Shown one piece after another: positions 9,272-18,269 of a DNA stretch of 64,000 bases (position 1 is its first letter; each line of letters opens with the position of its first letter). The stretch is taken from assembly GCF_014191255.1 (NCBI RefSeq), contig NZ_JACHWH010000001.1, positions 2,294,001-2,358,000 on the forward strand, written 5' to 3'. This DNA comes from Amycolatopsis bartoniae. Lineage in GTDB: Bacteria; Actinomycetota; Actinomycetes; Mycobacteriales; Pseudonocardiaceae. The notes beneath the pieces are model-generated. The model had not been told where the DNA came from. It was given only the letters and a program-made list of their open reading frames with translations, and did no database searches. The position numbers were made by a program, and so were the translations under genes.

Positions 9272-9634
9272 TCACGCGCGCCCGGACAGCGCGTCCGCGG
9301 CGGCCTGGTCGATCTGCTGGTAGTGGCTCATCGCCGCGACGATGGCCTGCTCGGCCTGCTCGTACTGGCCGTAGAGGTTCTGCAGCGCCGTGGTGTAGGA
9401 GTCGCCGCCGCCGTCGGCGCGCTCCGCGAACTTGGCCGCGATCGCGTTCCCGACCGGGTTGGCGCCGAGCTTGGGGGCCTCGGCGAGCGCGCCGGCGTTG
9501 CGCAGCAGGGTCTCCACTGAGTCCTTGCCCGCCCGGATCTTCTTCAGCACGTTCTGCGCGGCGTCCGGGTCGACCCCCAGCTGGCCGCTCACCGCCGCGT
9601 TCCGGAACGCCGCGGCATCCGCGTAGCTGCTCAT
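9272..9634 (-). CDS. EspC-like type VII secretion substrate
   Basis: A 120-residue, mostly helical protein without signal peptide. The central segment SYTTALQNLYGQYEQAEQAI contains two overlapping YxxxE motifs (Tyr88-Glu92 and Tyr91-Glu95), the general type VII secretion signal. Size and sequence fit the EspC-like family of ESX substrates. It has a clear CAGGAG Shine-Dalgarno before ATG 9634 and is the first gene of the four-gene ESX accessory operon (EspC-like, WxG/PPE-like, two EspG). It is probably co-secreted with the following WxG/PPE-like protein; that is inference. Confidence 0.82.
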   Translation of the reverse strand: MSSYADAAAFRNAAVSGQLGVDPDAAQNVLKKIRAGKDSVETLLRNAGALAEAPKLGANPVGNAIAAKFAERADGGGDSYTTALQNLYGQYEQAEQAIVAAMSHYQQIDQAAADALSGRA

Positions 9635-9789
9635 CGGTAACTCTCCTGCCCCAAGTCGCTGCCGGGCGTGGCGGCCCGGCTACCCCTGTTCGCTTAGGTT
9701 AACGCACTCGACCACCCGGTATGACGCGTTCGGACAAGCCCGGGTTCCCCTTTTTCCACGCCCGTCGGCGGCCGTTCACGCTCTGTTGA

Positions 9790-10344
9790 TCAGGAGCTGT
9801 AGACCTTGGGGTCGAGCGTGCCGATGTAGGGGAGGTCGCGGTAACGCTCCGCGTAGTCGAGGCCGTACCCGACCACGAACTCGTTCGGGATGTCGAACCC
9901 GACGTACTTGACCGGCACGTCCACCTTGACCGCTTCCGGCTTGCGCAGCAGCGAGCAGACCTCCAACGACGCCGGGTTGCGGCTGGCGAGGTTCTTCAGC
10001 AGCCACGACAGCGTCAGCCCCGAGTCGACGATGTCCTCGACGATCAGCACGTGCTTGCCGGCGATGTCGCGGTCGAGGTCCTTGAGGATCCGCACCACGC
10101 CCGACGACGAGGTGGCCGATCCGTAGGACGACACCGCCATGAACTCCAGCTGGGCCGGGATCGGCAGCGCGCGGGCGAAGTCGGTCATGAACATGACCGC
10201 GCCCTTGAGCACGCCGACCAGCAGGAGGTCGCCGGTGACGCCGTCCCGCGCGTAGTCAGCCGCGATCTGCTTGGCGAGTTCGTTGATCTTGTCCTGGATC
10301 TGCTGCTCGGTGACGAGCACGGAGGCGATCTCGCCTTCGTACAC
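9790..10344 (-). CDS. hpt: Hypoxanthine phosphoribosyltransferase
   Basis: Purine salvage enzyme joining hypoxanthine or guanine to PRPP. The protein is 184 residues with the PRPP-binding motif [14 protein letters not shown], the [12 protein letters not shown] loop near residue 45, and a [19 protein letters not shown]-terminus typical of the family. The GTG start at 10344 is three bases from the tilS stop. The tilS-hpt-ftsH order is conserved in Gram-positive bacteria; here the ESX accessory genes separate hpt from ftsH. Confidence 0.96.
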   Translation of the reverse strand: MYEGEIASVLVTEQQIQDKINELAKQIAADYARDGVTGDLLLVGVLKGAVMFMTDFARALPIPAQLEFMAVSSYGSATSSSGVVRILKDLDRDIAGKHVLIVEDIVDSGLTLSWLLKNLASRNPASLEVCSLLRKPEAVKVDVPVKYVGFDIPNEFVVGYGLDYAERYRDLPYIGTLDPKVYSS

Positions 10345-10347
10345 GGG

Positions 10348-11304
10348 TCATTCCCCTCTGGCTGCTTCGCGACGTTCCATGCTCAGCCTGCCATGTGTCC
10401 GCGTCACCACCAAGCCGCCGGGTAGCCACACCCCGCCCTGACCACGCCATTTCCCGACCAGTGCGTCGACAGCGCGCAGGTGCGCGTCAGAAAGATCACA
10501 CGCCCCGCGGTCCAGCAACCAGCGCCGGAGCACCCGGCGGCGCAGGGCGGGTGGCACGGTTTCGAGCGCCTTCGCGTCCAGCGTCTCGCCCTCGCCGCGC
10601 AACTCGGCCGCGAGCGCGTCGAGGGTTTCCACGTCCTCCCGCAGCTGCGCCGCGGTGCGGGCGAGCGCGGCGGCGACCCCGCCGGACAGGACGTCTTCCA
10701 GCAGCGGCAACACCTCGCGGCGCAGCCGGACGCGCGTGAACCGCGGGTCGGTGTTGAACGGGTCCTCCCACGGTTCGACGCCCAGCGCCGCACACGCGGC
10801 CCGCGTGGCCGAGCGTGGCACGTCCAGCAGCGGGCGGCCCCACGGCGGGTCCAGCGGCTTCATCCCCGCGATCGAGCGCGGCCCCGAACCGCGGCCGAGC
10901 CCGAGCAGCACCGTCTCCGCCTGGTCGTCGCGGGTGTGCCCGAGCAGGACGAGCGAGCGGCCCTTCCGGGCCAGCGCCGAGTACCGCGCGCGCCGGGCGG
11001 CGGCCTCGACCCCACCGGCGCCGGTGACCTCGACCGTAAGCACCTCGGCCTCGTCCACGCCCAGCCGCCGCGCCGCCGACGCCGCTCGCTGCGCGATCTC
11101 CGCCGAACCGGACTGCAACCCGTGGTCCACGACCAGCGCCCGGACCCGCAGGCCCAGCTTGTGCCCCTCGTGCGCACCGGCCTCCGCGAGCGCGAGCGAG
11201 TCGGCGCCGCCGGACACCGCGACGTCGAAGTCGACCCGCGGGTGCGCGGCCAGGAACTCCCGCACGGCCCGCCGGACGGGGATCAGGTCCTCAGCCGTGG
11301 ACAC
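10348..11304 (-). CDS. tilS: tRNA(Ile)-lysidine synthetase
   Basis: TilS converts the wobble cytidine of tRNA-Ile(CAU) to lysidine using ATP and lysine. The 318-residue protein shows the PP-loop SGGADS (about residue 35), followed by VVDHGLQ and the GHTRDDQAET motif; the C-terminal substrate-binding part is short. GTG 11304 is chosen because the PP-loop domain starts shortly after it; it overlaps the DUF2342 stop by 14 bases. hpt follows with only three bases between. Confidence 0.94.
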   Translation of the reverse strand: MSTAEDLIPVRRAVREFLAAHPRVDFDVAVSGGADSLALAEAGAHEGHKLGLRVRALVVDHGLQSGSAEIAQRAASAARRLGVDEAEVLTVEVTGAGGVEAAARRARYSALARKGRSLVLLGHTRDDQAETVLLGLGRGSGPRSIAGMKPLDPPWGRPLLDVPRSATRAACAALGVEPWEDPFNTDPRFTRVRLRREVLPLLEDVLSGGVAAALARTAAQLREDVETLDALAAELRGEGETLDAKALETVPPALRRRVLRRWLLDRGACDLSDAHLRAVDALVGKWRGQGGVWLPGGLVVTRTHGRLSMERREAARGE

Positions 11305-12382
11305 GCCTGACCCACGACTCCGGGTCGGCGATCTCGGCACGGGTGGGCAGGGTGTTCGGCGAGGTCCACACGGCGTTGAACCCGCTCATGCCGACCCTGC
11401 CGACGACGTGCTTGGTGAACGCCGAGCCCTGCGCGTACTGGCGGATCTTCGCGTCGATGCCCAGCAGGGTGCGCAGCAGCCGGTCGAGCAGCCCGCCCCC
11501 GGAACGGCGCGCGGTGAAGCGTTCGCGGATCATTTCCACGGCGGGCACCACCTCGGGGCCGACCGCGTCCATCACGTAGTCGGCGTGCCCTTCCAGCAGG
11601 GTCGACAGCGCGAGCAGGCGGTCGAACACCTCGCGCTGCTGCGGTGAGCGCAGCAGCCTCGTCAGCGCGGCGACCCCGCCATCGGCCTTGGCGCGCTTGG
11701 CTTCGCGGATCGCCTCGGGCAGCCTGCCGAACAGGTCGGCGACGCCGTCCTGCTCCTCGGCGAGGCCGCCGACCAGCCGCTCCACCTCGTCCGCGAAGTA
11801 GTCACGCAGCCAGTCCACCGCGGTGAACTGCAGGCGGTGCGTGCACTCGTGCAGGCACACCCACAGCCGGAAGTCACGGCCGGGCACCTGCATCGCGTGC
11901 TGCGCGGTGACGACGTTCGGCGCGACCAGGAGCAACCTGCCCCCGTCGCCGCCGAACGGGTCGTACTGCCCGAGCACGCGCGAGGCGAGGAACGCCAGCA
12001 CCACTCCGGTCTGGACCCCCGCGCCACCCGCGAGCACGGGCGCCAGCGGGTTGGCGGGCAGCGTGTTCAAAGCCTTGCCCGTCAACGCTTCCAGGCCGAC
12101 GGCGGCGGAACGCACCCAGCCCGGCCGGTCGACGACCTCGCCGGGCAGCAGCGGCAGTCCCTCGCCGAGACCGGTGAGCTCGCGGACGTGCGCCTCCGCG
12201 TCGACGGTCAGCTCGCGCAGTTCGCTCACCGCGAGACGCGCCTCCGTGCGGGGCACCGACGGGCCGCCGCGCACGAGGAACGCACCCGTCGCCGCAGCGA
12301 GCGACCAGTCCACCACCGGACGCGTCTTTCCTTCGCTCACCGTGCTGTTCACCGTTCCGACGCTACCCGCCGCTAACGGCAT
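11291..12382 (-). CDS. DUF2342 family zinc-dependent metalloprotease-like protein
   Basis: A 363-residue member of the DUF2342 (zincin-like) family, the Rv3626c equivalent by position between tilS and the PBP4-type carboxypeptidase. A zinc-binding HExxH is visible as HECTH within WVCLHECTHRLQFTAVDW, around residue 175. The N-terminus has a short hydrophobic stretch but no convincing signal peptide. The ATG overlaps the dacB stop by ten bases; an internal GTG (VNSTVSEG) could be the true start. The substrate is unknown, and proteolytic activity is inferred only from the motif. Confidence 0.85.
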   Translation of the reverse strand: MPLAAGSVGTVNSTVSEGKTRPVVDWSLAAATGAFLVRGGPSVPRTEARLAVSELRELTVDAEAHVRELTGLGEGLPLLPGEVVDRPGWVRSAAVGLEALTGKALNTLPANPLAPVLAGGAGVQTGVVLAFLASRVLGQYDPFGGDGGRLLLVAPNVVTAQHAMQVPGRDFRLWVCLHECTHRLQFTAVDWLRDYFADEVERLVGGLAEEQDGVADLFGRLPEAIREAKRAKADGGVAALTRLLRSPQQREVFDRLLALSTLLEGHADYVMDAVGPEVVPAVEMIRERFTARRSGGGLLDRLLRTLLGIDAKIRQYAQGSAFTKHVVGRVGMSGFNAVWTSPNTLPTRAEIADPESWVRRVHG

Positions 12383-14721
12383 CCGCAGCCACGTAGCGCC
12401 GCCGCGACGGCGTCCAGCGCCGGGCGCGCGACGTTGATGTCCGAGCCGTTGGACATGAACGCGAACACCAGCACCCGGCCGTCGGCGTCCAGCACCAGGC
12501 CCGCGAGCGTGTTCACACCGGAGAGCGTCCCGGTCTTGGCGCGCACCCAGCCCTTGCCCTGCGAGGCGTTCGCCGCGTCGAAGCGCCCCGCGAGCGTGCC
12601 GCTGCCTCCCGCGACCGGAAGTCCTTCCAGCAGCGGCCGGAGCTTCGCCGTGCGCGGGTCCTTGTCGTCCGGCGCGGCGGCGACGGTGAGCAGCTGGGCG
12701 AGCAGCTGCGGCGACACCCTGTTCAAAGTGGACAGTCCACTACCGTCGTCGACCGTGCTGCCCGAGGTGTCGAAACCGTTCTGCGCCAACACACTCAGCG
12801 TGCTCTGCGCCGTGCCCGCGAAGCTCGCGGCCGCTCCGTTGGCCAACGCGGTCTGGCGGCCGATCGCCTCGGCGAGGACGTTGTCGGAGATCTGCAGCGC
12901 GCGGTCGACCAGTTCCGTGAGCGGCGCGGACTTCACCTCGCCGAGGACCTTCGCGCCCTGGGGAGCAGTGGCGTTGCCCGCCGCCGTGGCGCCGAGCCGC
13001 TGGGCGAAGGCCTGCAACAGCGCGCCCGCCGGGTTGCCGGTACGGCTGACCTCGTCGACCTTCGGGTTGGAGCGCCCGGCGTCGAGCATCCCGGGCACGA
13101 TCGGCACCGCGTAGGTCGACGGCGCGTCCTCGGGCGCCCAGCCGGGGCCGGTCAGCGAGCCCGAGTAGAGCGACAGGTCGATCTGCACCTTCCTGATCGT
13201 CCCGCCCGACGCCTGCTTCACCTGCGCGACGAGGTCGTCGAGGTGCGCGGCGCCCGGGTAGATCGACTCCTGCCCGTCCGGCAGCGAGGACAGCGTCGGG
13301 TCGCCTCCGGCGACGATCACCGCCGTGTCCGGGGAGGAGCCCTGGACGACCTTGGTGCTCAGCTGCAGCCCGTGGTCCAGCTTGAGCAACGCGGCGGAGG
13401 TGGTGAGCAGCTTCGTCGCGGAGGCCGGGGTGAGCAGCTGGGTGGGATTGCGGCTCCACAGGGTGTTCCCGGTCGCCGGGTCGATGACGATGCCGGCGAG
13501 CGTGCCGAGCGCGCCGGCGCCGGCCGGTCCCGCGAGCGCGGCGGCGACACCGGAGCTGGAGGGCGTCGGCGCGGACGTGCTGGGCCCGTGCAGGGCGAGC
13601 GTGACGGCGGCCGGTTCGGGCTCGTCACCCTTCGGCACGTTCGGCGCCCACGGCAGCCCCAGCCGGTTGGACACCGCGGGCAGGGCGAGCGCCACTCCCA
13701 CGGCGATCACCAGCACCAGCGCGATGGCGCCGATCAGCAGCGGCTTCCTGCTGCGCCGGGCAGGCGGAGCGGGCGGCGGCGGAGGCGTGGGCTCGTTCGG
13801 CTGGACCGCTTCGGCCGGGCGCATCTCGCCGGTGGGCTCGATGCGCATGGGCTGGGCCTGCCCCATTCCCGCTGGCGGGATGGGCCGCATCGGCGGAACG
13901 CCCTGCTTCGCCCACGGCGGCGGCTGCTGGGGCTGAGGCTGGCGCTGGGGTGGCGCGGGCGGCCGGCGCTGCTCCTGCGGCCGGGCGGGCGGCTCCTTCT
14001 TCAGCGACTCCACCGGGATCAGCTGGGTGTCCTCGACCCCGCCCCGCTCCGGCTGCGCCTTGGGCACGTCACCGAGCCGGATGAACTGCGTATCGGCCGA
14101 GGTGTCCCGCGACTGGTCCGGCAGAGGCTGAGGCTGGGTGGTCGCGCTGCTCGGCTCGTCCTCGGGCTTGTCCTGCTCGTCCTTCGCCTCGTCCTTCGGC
14201 TCGTCCGCGGACTTCTCAGGCTCCGGCTGCTCCTTCGCCACGTCACCGAGCCGGATGAACTGCGTGTCGGCCGAGGTGTCCCGCGGCTGCTCCGGCAGAG
14301 GCTGAGGCCGAGTGGTCGCGCTGCTCGGCTCGTCCTTCGCCTCGTCCTGCTCGTCCTTCTCCGGCTCCTTGTCCGGCAGCGGCTGCGGCTGGGTGGTCGA
14401 GCTGTCGGAGGATTCCTCGGCCGCCTTCTCCTCGCCGTCCGACGACTCGGGCTCGGCCTCGTCCGGCTCCTCGGTCTCGCCCGGCTCTTCCTCGGGCTCG
14501 TCCTTCGCCGCCTCCTTGGCGGTGGGCAGCCACGCGGTCTCCTGCTCGCCCCCCAGCCGCGGCACCCACAGCGTCTGCTGCTCCGGCAGCTTCACGCGCG
14601 GCGGCTCGTCCTCCGGCGGCGACACTGGGAGGTGCGCCGTCTCACCGCTGTCCGCGCTGCTGCCCGTGGACTGGTCGGAATCGTCCGACGGCCAGGCCGG
14701 CTCCTCTTCCTGCGTCGGCAC
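12373..14721 (-). CDS. dacB: D-alanyl-D-alanine carboxypeptidase, PBP4 class (peptidase S13), with long acidic N-terminus
   Basis: This penicillin-binding protein trims peptidoglycan stem peptides. Catalytic motifs are SATK (Ser about 434), a later SDN and KTGT (about 729). Before the single transmembrane helix (about 326-348) lies a roughly 320-residue cytoplasmic region rich in Glu, Asp, Lys, Pro and Gln. It contains two near-identical units reading DTSADTQFIRLGDV and a partial third. GTG 14721 is chosen because it has a strong GAGGAGGGG Shine-Dalgarno seven bases upstream. The total of 782 residues is far above the roughly 450 usual for the class, owing to the N-terminal extension. It is divergent from ppa, as Rv3627c is from Rv3628. 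Confidence 0.93.
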   Translation of the reverse strand: MPTQEEEPAWPSDDSDQSTGSSADSGETAHLPVSPPEDEPPRVKLPEQQTLWVPRLGGEQETAWLPTAKEAAKDEPEEEPGETEEPDEAEPESSDGEEKAAEESSDSSTTQPQPLPDKEPEKDEQDEAKDEPSSATTRPQPLPEQPRDTSADTQFIRLGDVAKEQPEPEKSADEPKDEAKDEQDKPEDEPSSATTQPQPLPDQSRDTSADTQFIRLGDVPKAQPERGGVEDTQLIPVESLKKEPPARPQEQRRPPAPPQRQPQPQQPPPWAKQGVPPMRPIPPAGMGQAQPMRIEPTGEMRPAEAVQPNEPTPPPPPAPPARRSRKPLLIGAIALVLVIAVGVALALPAVSNRLGLPWAPNVPKGDEPEPAAVTLALHGPSTSAPTPSSSGVAAALAGPAGAGALGTLAGIVIDPATGNTLWSRNPTQLLTPASATKLLTTSAALLKLDHGLQLSTKVVQGSSPDTAVIVAGGDPTLSSLPDGQESIYPGAAHLDDLVAQVKQASGGTIRKVQIDLSLYSGSLTGPGWAPEDAPSTYAVPIVPGMLDAGRSNPKVDEVSRTGNPAGALLQAFAQRLGATAAGNATAPQGAKVLGEVKSAPLTELVDRALQISDNVLAEAIGRQTALANGAAASFAGTAQSTLSVLAQNGFDTSGSTVDDGSGLSTLNRVSPQLLAQLLTVAAAPDDKDPRTAKLRPLLEGLPVAGGSGTLAGRFDAANASQGKGWVRAKTGTLSGVNTLAGLVLDADGRVLVFAFMSNGSDINVARPALDAVAAALRGCGCR
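14065..14334 (-). repeat. Two 96-bp direct repeats inside dacB
   Basis: Bases 14065-14160 and 14239-14334 are about 93% identical. Each encodes one copy of the DTSADTQFIRLGDV unit with its flanking QPLP motif, and a shorter related copy lies near 14380-14400. The unit is in frame and the spacer is rich in Glu/Lys/Asp codons, so it expands the acidic cytoplasmic region of the carboxypeptidase. Confidence 0.9.
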
Positions 14722-14877
14722 GCACCCCTCCTCATCCCGTCGGCGCACCAGTGACCAAACTAATGCGACTAGCAGTGCACTTCTCAACGGCGCGTGGTCC
14801 ACACTAGTGAAGACAAGTAAGCGGAAATCGTGAGCCGCCAGGGGCGGCCCGAAAAGACGAGTTCAGCGAGGATCGCC

Positions 14878-15393
14878 GTGGAGTTCGACGCCACCATCGA
14901 AATCCCCAAAGGGGAGCGCAACAAGTACGAAGTGGACCACAAGACGGGGCGCATCCGGCTGGACCGCACCCTGTTCACGGCCACCCAGTACCCGGCCGAC
15001 TACGGGTTCATCGACGACACCCTCGGCCAGGACGGCGACCCGCTCGACGTGCTGGTCCTGGTGCAGGAGCCGACGTTCCCCGGCTGCCTGATCCGCTGCC
15101 GCGCGATCGGCATGTTCCGGATGACCGACGAGAAGGGGCCGGACGACAAGGTCCTCGCGGTTCCGTCGGACGACCCGCGCCTGGAGCACCTGCGCGACAT
15201 CCACCACCTCAACGAGTTCCACAAGCTCGAGATCGAGCACTTCTTCCAGGTCTACAAGGACCTGGAGCCGGCGAAGAGCGTCGAGGGCTCGAACTGGGTG
15301 GGACGCGTCGAGGCCGAGGCCGAGATCGAGCGTTCGTACCAGCGTGAGAAGGACCGCCTCGCCAAGGAGGCCGCCGAGAACGGCGAGCACTGA
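14878..15393 (+). CDS. ppa: Inorganic pyrophosphatase
   Basis: Soluble family I pyrophosphatase of 171 residues. The sequence runs [20 protein letters not shown] at the N-terminus, then [23 protein letters not shown] with the metal-binding aspartates and [13 protein letters not shown] 14878 is chosen because it has GAGG eight bases upstream and matches family N-termini; GTG 14830 would add 16 unlikely residues. The gene is divergent from dacB and ends in a strong hairpin shared with the convergent glyA. Confidence 0.96.
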   Translation: MEFDATIEIPKGERNKYEVDHKTGRIRLDRTLFTATQYPADYGFIDDTLGQDGDPLDVLVLVQEPTFPGCLIRCRAIGMFRMTDEKGPDDKVLAVPSDDPRLEHLRDIHHLNEFHKLEIEHFFQVYKDLEPAKSVEGSNWVGRVEAEAEIERSYQREKDRLAKEAAENGEH

Positions 15394-15400
15394 CGACAGC

Positions 15401-15442
15401 GGAAACGGCCGGCTTCCCCGTTCGGGGAGGCCGGCCGTTTCC
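15401..15442. terminator. Bidirectional hairpin between ppa and glyA
   Basis: Two 19-base arms around GTTC pair with a single mismatch (GGAAACGGCCGGC... against ...GCCGGCCGTTTCC). It lies eight bases after the ppa stop and six bases after the glyA stop on the other strand, so it can end both transcripts. No long U-tract follows. Confidence 0.85.
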
Positions 15443-15448
15443 GTGTGC

Positions 15449-16717
<1,269 letters not shown>

Positions 16718-16734
16718 GTCCCTACTCCTGACAC

Positions 16735-16824
16735 TGGCCACACCCAGGCGCGCGGTGCCGGCCTCGTCGGTCGCTTCCCGGTGGTGCTCCACCTCTACGG
16801 CGCCAGTCGCTTGACGCCCCACAG
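16735..16824 (-). ncRNA. ZTP riboswitch (pfl motif) upstream of glyA
   Basis: Read on the minus strand, the leader contains the conserved blocks of the pfl/ZTP riboswitch in order: GCGACUGGCG, then the small hairpin GGUGGAGCACCACC followed by GGGAAGCGACC, a variable linker, and the 3' block CCGCGCGCCUGGGU. The 3' block ends about 20 bases before the glyA ATG, close to the ribosome binding site. No terminator with a U-tract is seen between aptamer and gene, so translational control is more likely. ZTP/ZMP accumulates when 10-formyl-tetrahydrofolate is short. The 5' end touches the stop of the upstream gene. Confidence 0.87.
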
Positions 16825-16825
16825 C

Positions 16826-17347
16826 CTAGTCGACCGGGGCGACGCCCTCGGCGTGCCTTCGAGCCAGCTGCTGGTAGATCGCGGCGTTGTGGTCGACCCA
16901 GGCACGGGCGGAGTCGGTGAGCGGCACGAACTTCTTCGCCGGGCTGCCCATCGCGATGTGCTCGGCGGGCACCTCGGTGTTCGGCGTCACGGTCGCGCCC
17001 GCGGCGACGAGCGCCCGCTCTCCGATGACGGCCTTGTCGAGCACCGTCGAGCCGTTGCCGATCAGCGCCTGCTCACCGACCGTGCAGTCGTGCACGAGGC
17101 ACATGTGTCCGACGGTGACGTTGCGGCCCACCTCGCACACGCCCTCGTTGACGTGGAGCACGGAGTTGTCCTGGATGTTCGCGCCCTCGCGGATGACGAT
17201 CCGGCCGAAGTCCGCGCGCACGACCACGCCGTACCAGATCGAGACGTCCTTCTCGACGACGACGTCGCCGATGAGCGTCGCGGTGGGGGCGATCCAGGCG
17301 TCGGGGTGCACGGTGGGGCTGACGCCCTCGAAGGAGAACAGAGGCAT
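16826..17347 (-). CDS. Gamma-carbonic anhydrase family protein (left-handed beta-helix)
   Basis: A 173-residue hexapeptide-repeat protein. The pattern IGDVVVEKDVSIWYGVVVRADFG, NIQDNSVLHVNEG and the metal ligands in VTVGHMCLVHDCTV match the gamma-class carbonic anhydrase-like (CaiE/PaaY/YrdA) family. The metal-binding histidines (VLHV, VGHM, LVHD) are present, so metal binding is likely; whether it hydrates CO2 cannot be told. It begins 10 bp after the TetR gene and stops directly at the glyA riboswitch. Confidence 0.88.
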   Translation of the reverse strand: MPLFSFEGVSPTVHPDAWIAPTATLIGDVVVEKDVSIWYGVVVRADFGRIVIREGANIQDNSVLHVNEGVCEVGRNVTVGHMCLVHDCTVGEQALIGNGSTVLDKAVIGERALVAAGATVTPNTEVPAEHIAMGSPAKKFVPLTDSARAWVDHNAAIYQQLARRHAEGVAPVD

Positions 17348-17357
17348 GGACCGCACT

Positions 17358-17939
17358 CTAAGGCAGGCAGAGCAGTTCGATCTCCTCACGCAGGACGGCG
17401 AACGGCCGCCGCCGGACGTGTTGCTGCACGACGGCGCCGAGCAGGTACGACTGGAGGGCCCGGGCGCGGGCCCGCGGATCGTCGATGCCGACGTCGCCGA
17501 GCAGGTCGGTGAGCAGCTCGATGACGGAGCGGAGCGTGACCTCGGCGGCCGCCACGTTGTCCGCCCGCCCGACGGCGACCCAGTACTCGAACCAGGCGAA
17601 GGCGGCGTTGGGGTGCTCGGCGAAGGTGTCCAAATAGGTCTCGAGCACGGCCCAGAGCCGTTCGCGCGGCTCGTCGTACTTCTCGGCGACGCGGCGCAGC
17701 TCGGTGAGGAAGTCGGTGACGAGGGCGGCCACGGCCCGGTCGATGAGCAGGTCGATGTCGGAGAAGTAGTAGTGGATGGCGCTCTTGGTGAGCGGCCCGG
17801 CGTCGGCGATGGAGCGCGCGGTGCACCCGGCGAGCCCGTCGCGCACAAGCACCTTCCGCGCGGCGTCGACGATCTGCTCCTGCTTGGCGAGCTGGTTGGG
17901 CGAGAGCCGGTCGCGCCGGCCCGGCGGCAGAACGGTCAC
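17358..17939 (-). CDS. TetR/AcrR family regulator
   Basis: A 193-residue protein with an N-terminal TetR helix-turn-helix (residues about 18-62: QEQIVDAARKVLVRDGLAG, then SIADAGPLTKSAIHYYFSD). The C-terminal ligand domain (VLETYLDTFAEHPNAAFAWFEYW) has no recognised ligand. GTG 17939 is the start. Ten bases separate it from the carbonic anhydrase-like gene, so both are probably cotranscribed. A palindromic stretch GGACGCGCGTCC (about 17979-17991) lies upstream and could be its operator. Confidence 0.88.
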   Translation of the reverse strand: MTVLPPGRRDRLSPNQLAKQEQIVDAARKVLVRDGLAGCTARSIADAGPLTKSAIHYYFSDIDLLIDRAVAALVTDFLTELRRVAEKYDEPRERLWAVLETYLDTFAEHPNAAFAWFEYWVAVGRADNVAAAEVTLRSVIELLTDLLGDVGIDDPRARARALQSYLLGAVVQQHVRRRPFAVLREEIELLCLP

Positions 17940-18033
17940 GTGGTCCCTCCCGGATCTCGGACGGGCAGCCTAACTCTCAGGACGCGCGTCCTGATGGAGG
18001 ACCACTGTGGAGGGTGTGTTGCGCGAAAACGAC

Positions 18034-18068
18034 AGCGGGCCCTCCCGGAAGATCCGGAAGGGCCCGCT
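18034..18068 (-). terminator. Terminator hairpin downstream of tRNA-Thr
   Basis: Fifteen-base arms (AGCGGGCCCTCCCGG and CCGGAAGGGCCCGCT) with one mismatch flank a five-base loop. It starts nine bases past the tRNA 3' end in the direction of tRNA transcription. Confidence 0.75.
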
Positions 18069-18077
18069 GCGCGGCGG

Positions 18078-18151
18078 AGCCGCCTAGGGGAATCGAACCC
18101 CTGACCTGCTCATTACGAGTGAGCCGCTCTGGCCGACTGAGCTAAGGCGGC
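18078..18151 (-). tRNA. tRNA-Thr (anticodon CGU)
   Basis: A 74-nt cloverleaf with a perfect 7-bp acceptor stem (GCCGCCT/AGGCGGC), D arm GCTC...GAGC, anticodon arm GCTCA-CTCGTAA-TGAGC with anticodon CGT, and T arm AGGGG-TTCGATT-CCCCT. The discriminator base is U and CCA is not encoded. Confidence 0.96.
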
Positions 18152-18269
18152 GTTGCACGTACGAGTGTAGCGGGCGAGTCCTCGTCACTTCTCACCCCCT
18201 GGCTCGTTAGGCTTCCCGACGCCGGTCACAGCCACCGGTCCCAGCCGTTCTCCTGGAGGACTTCCCGCG

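Noticed and set aside
16718..16822. N-terminal extension of GlyA by 35 residues
   Set aside because: The sequence is the ZTP riboswitch, and ATG 16717 has a good ribosome binding site and matches the family N-terminus.
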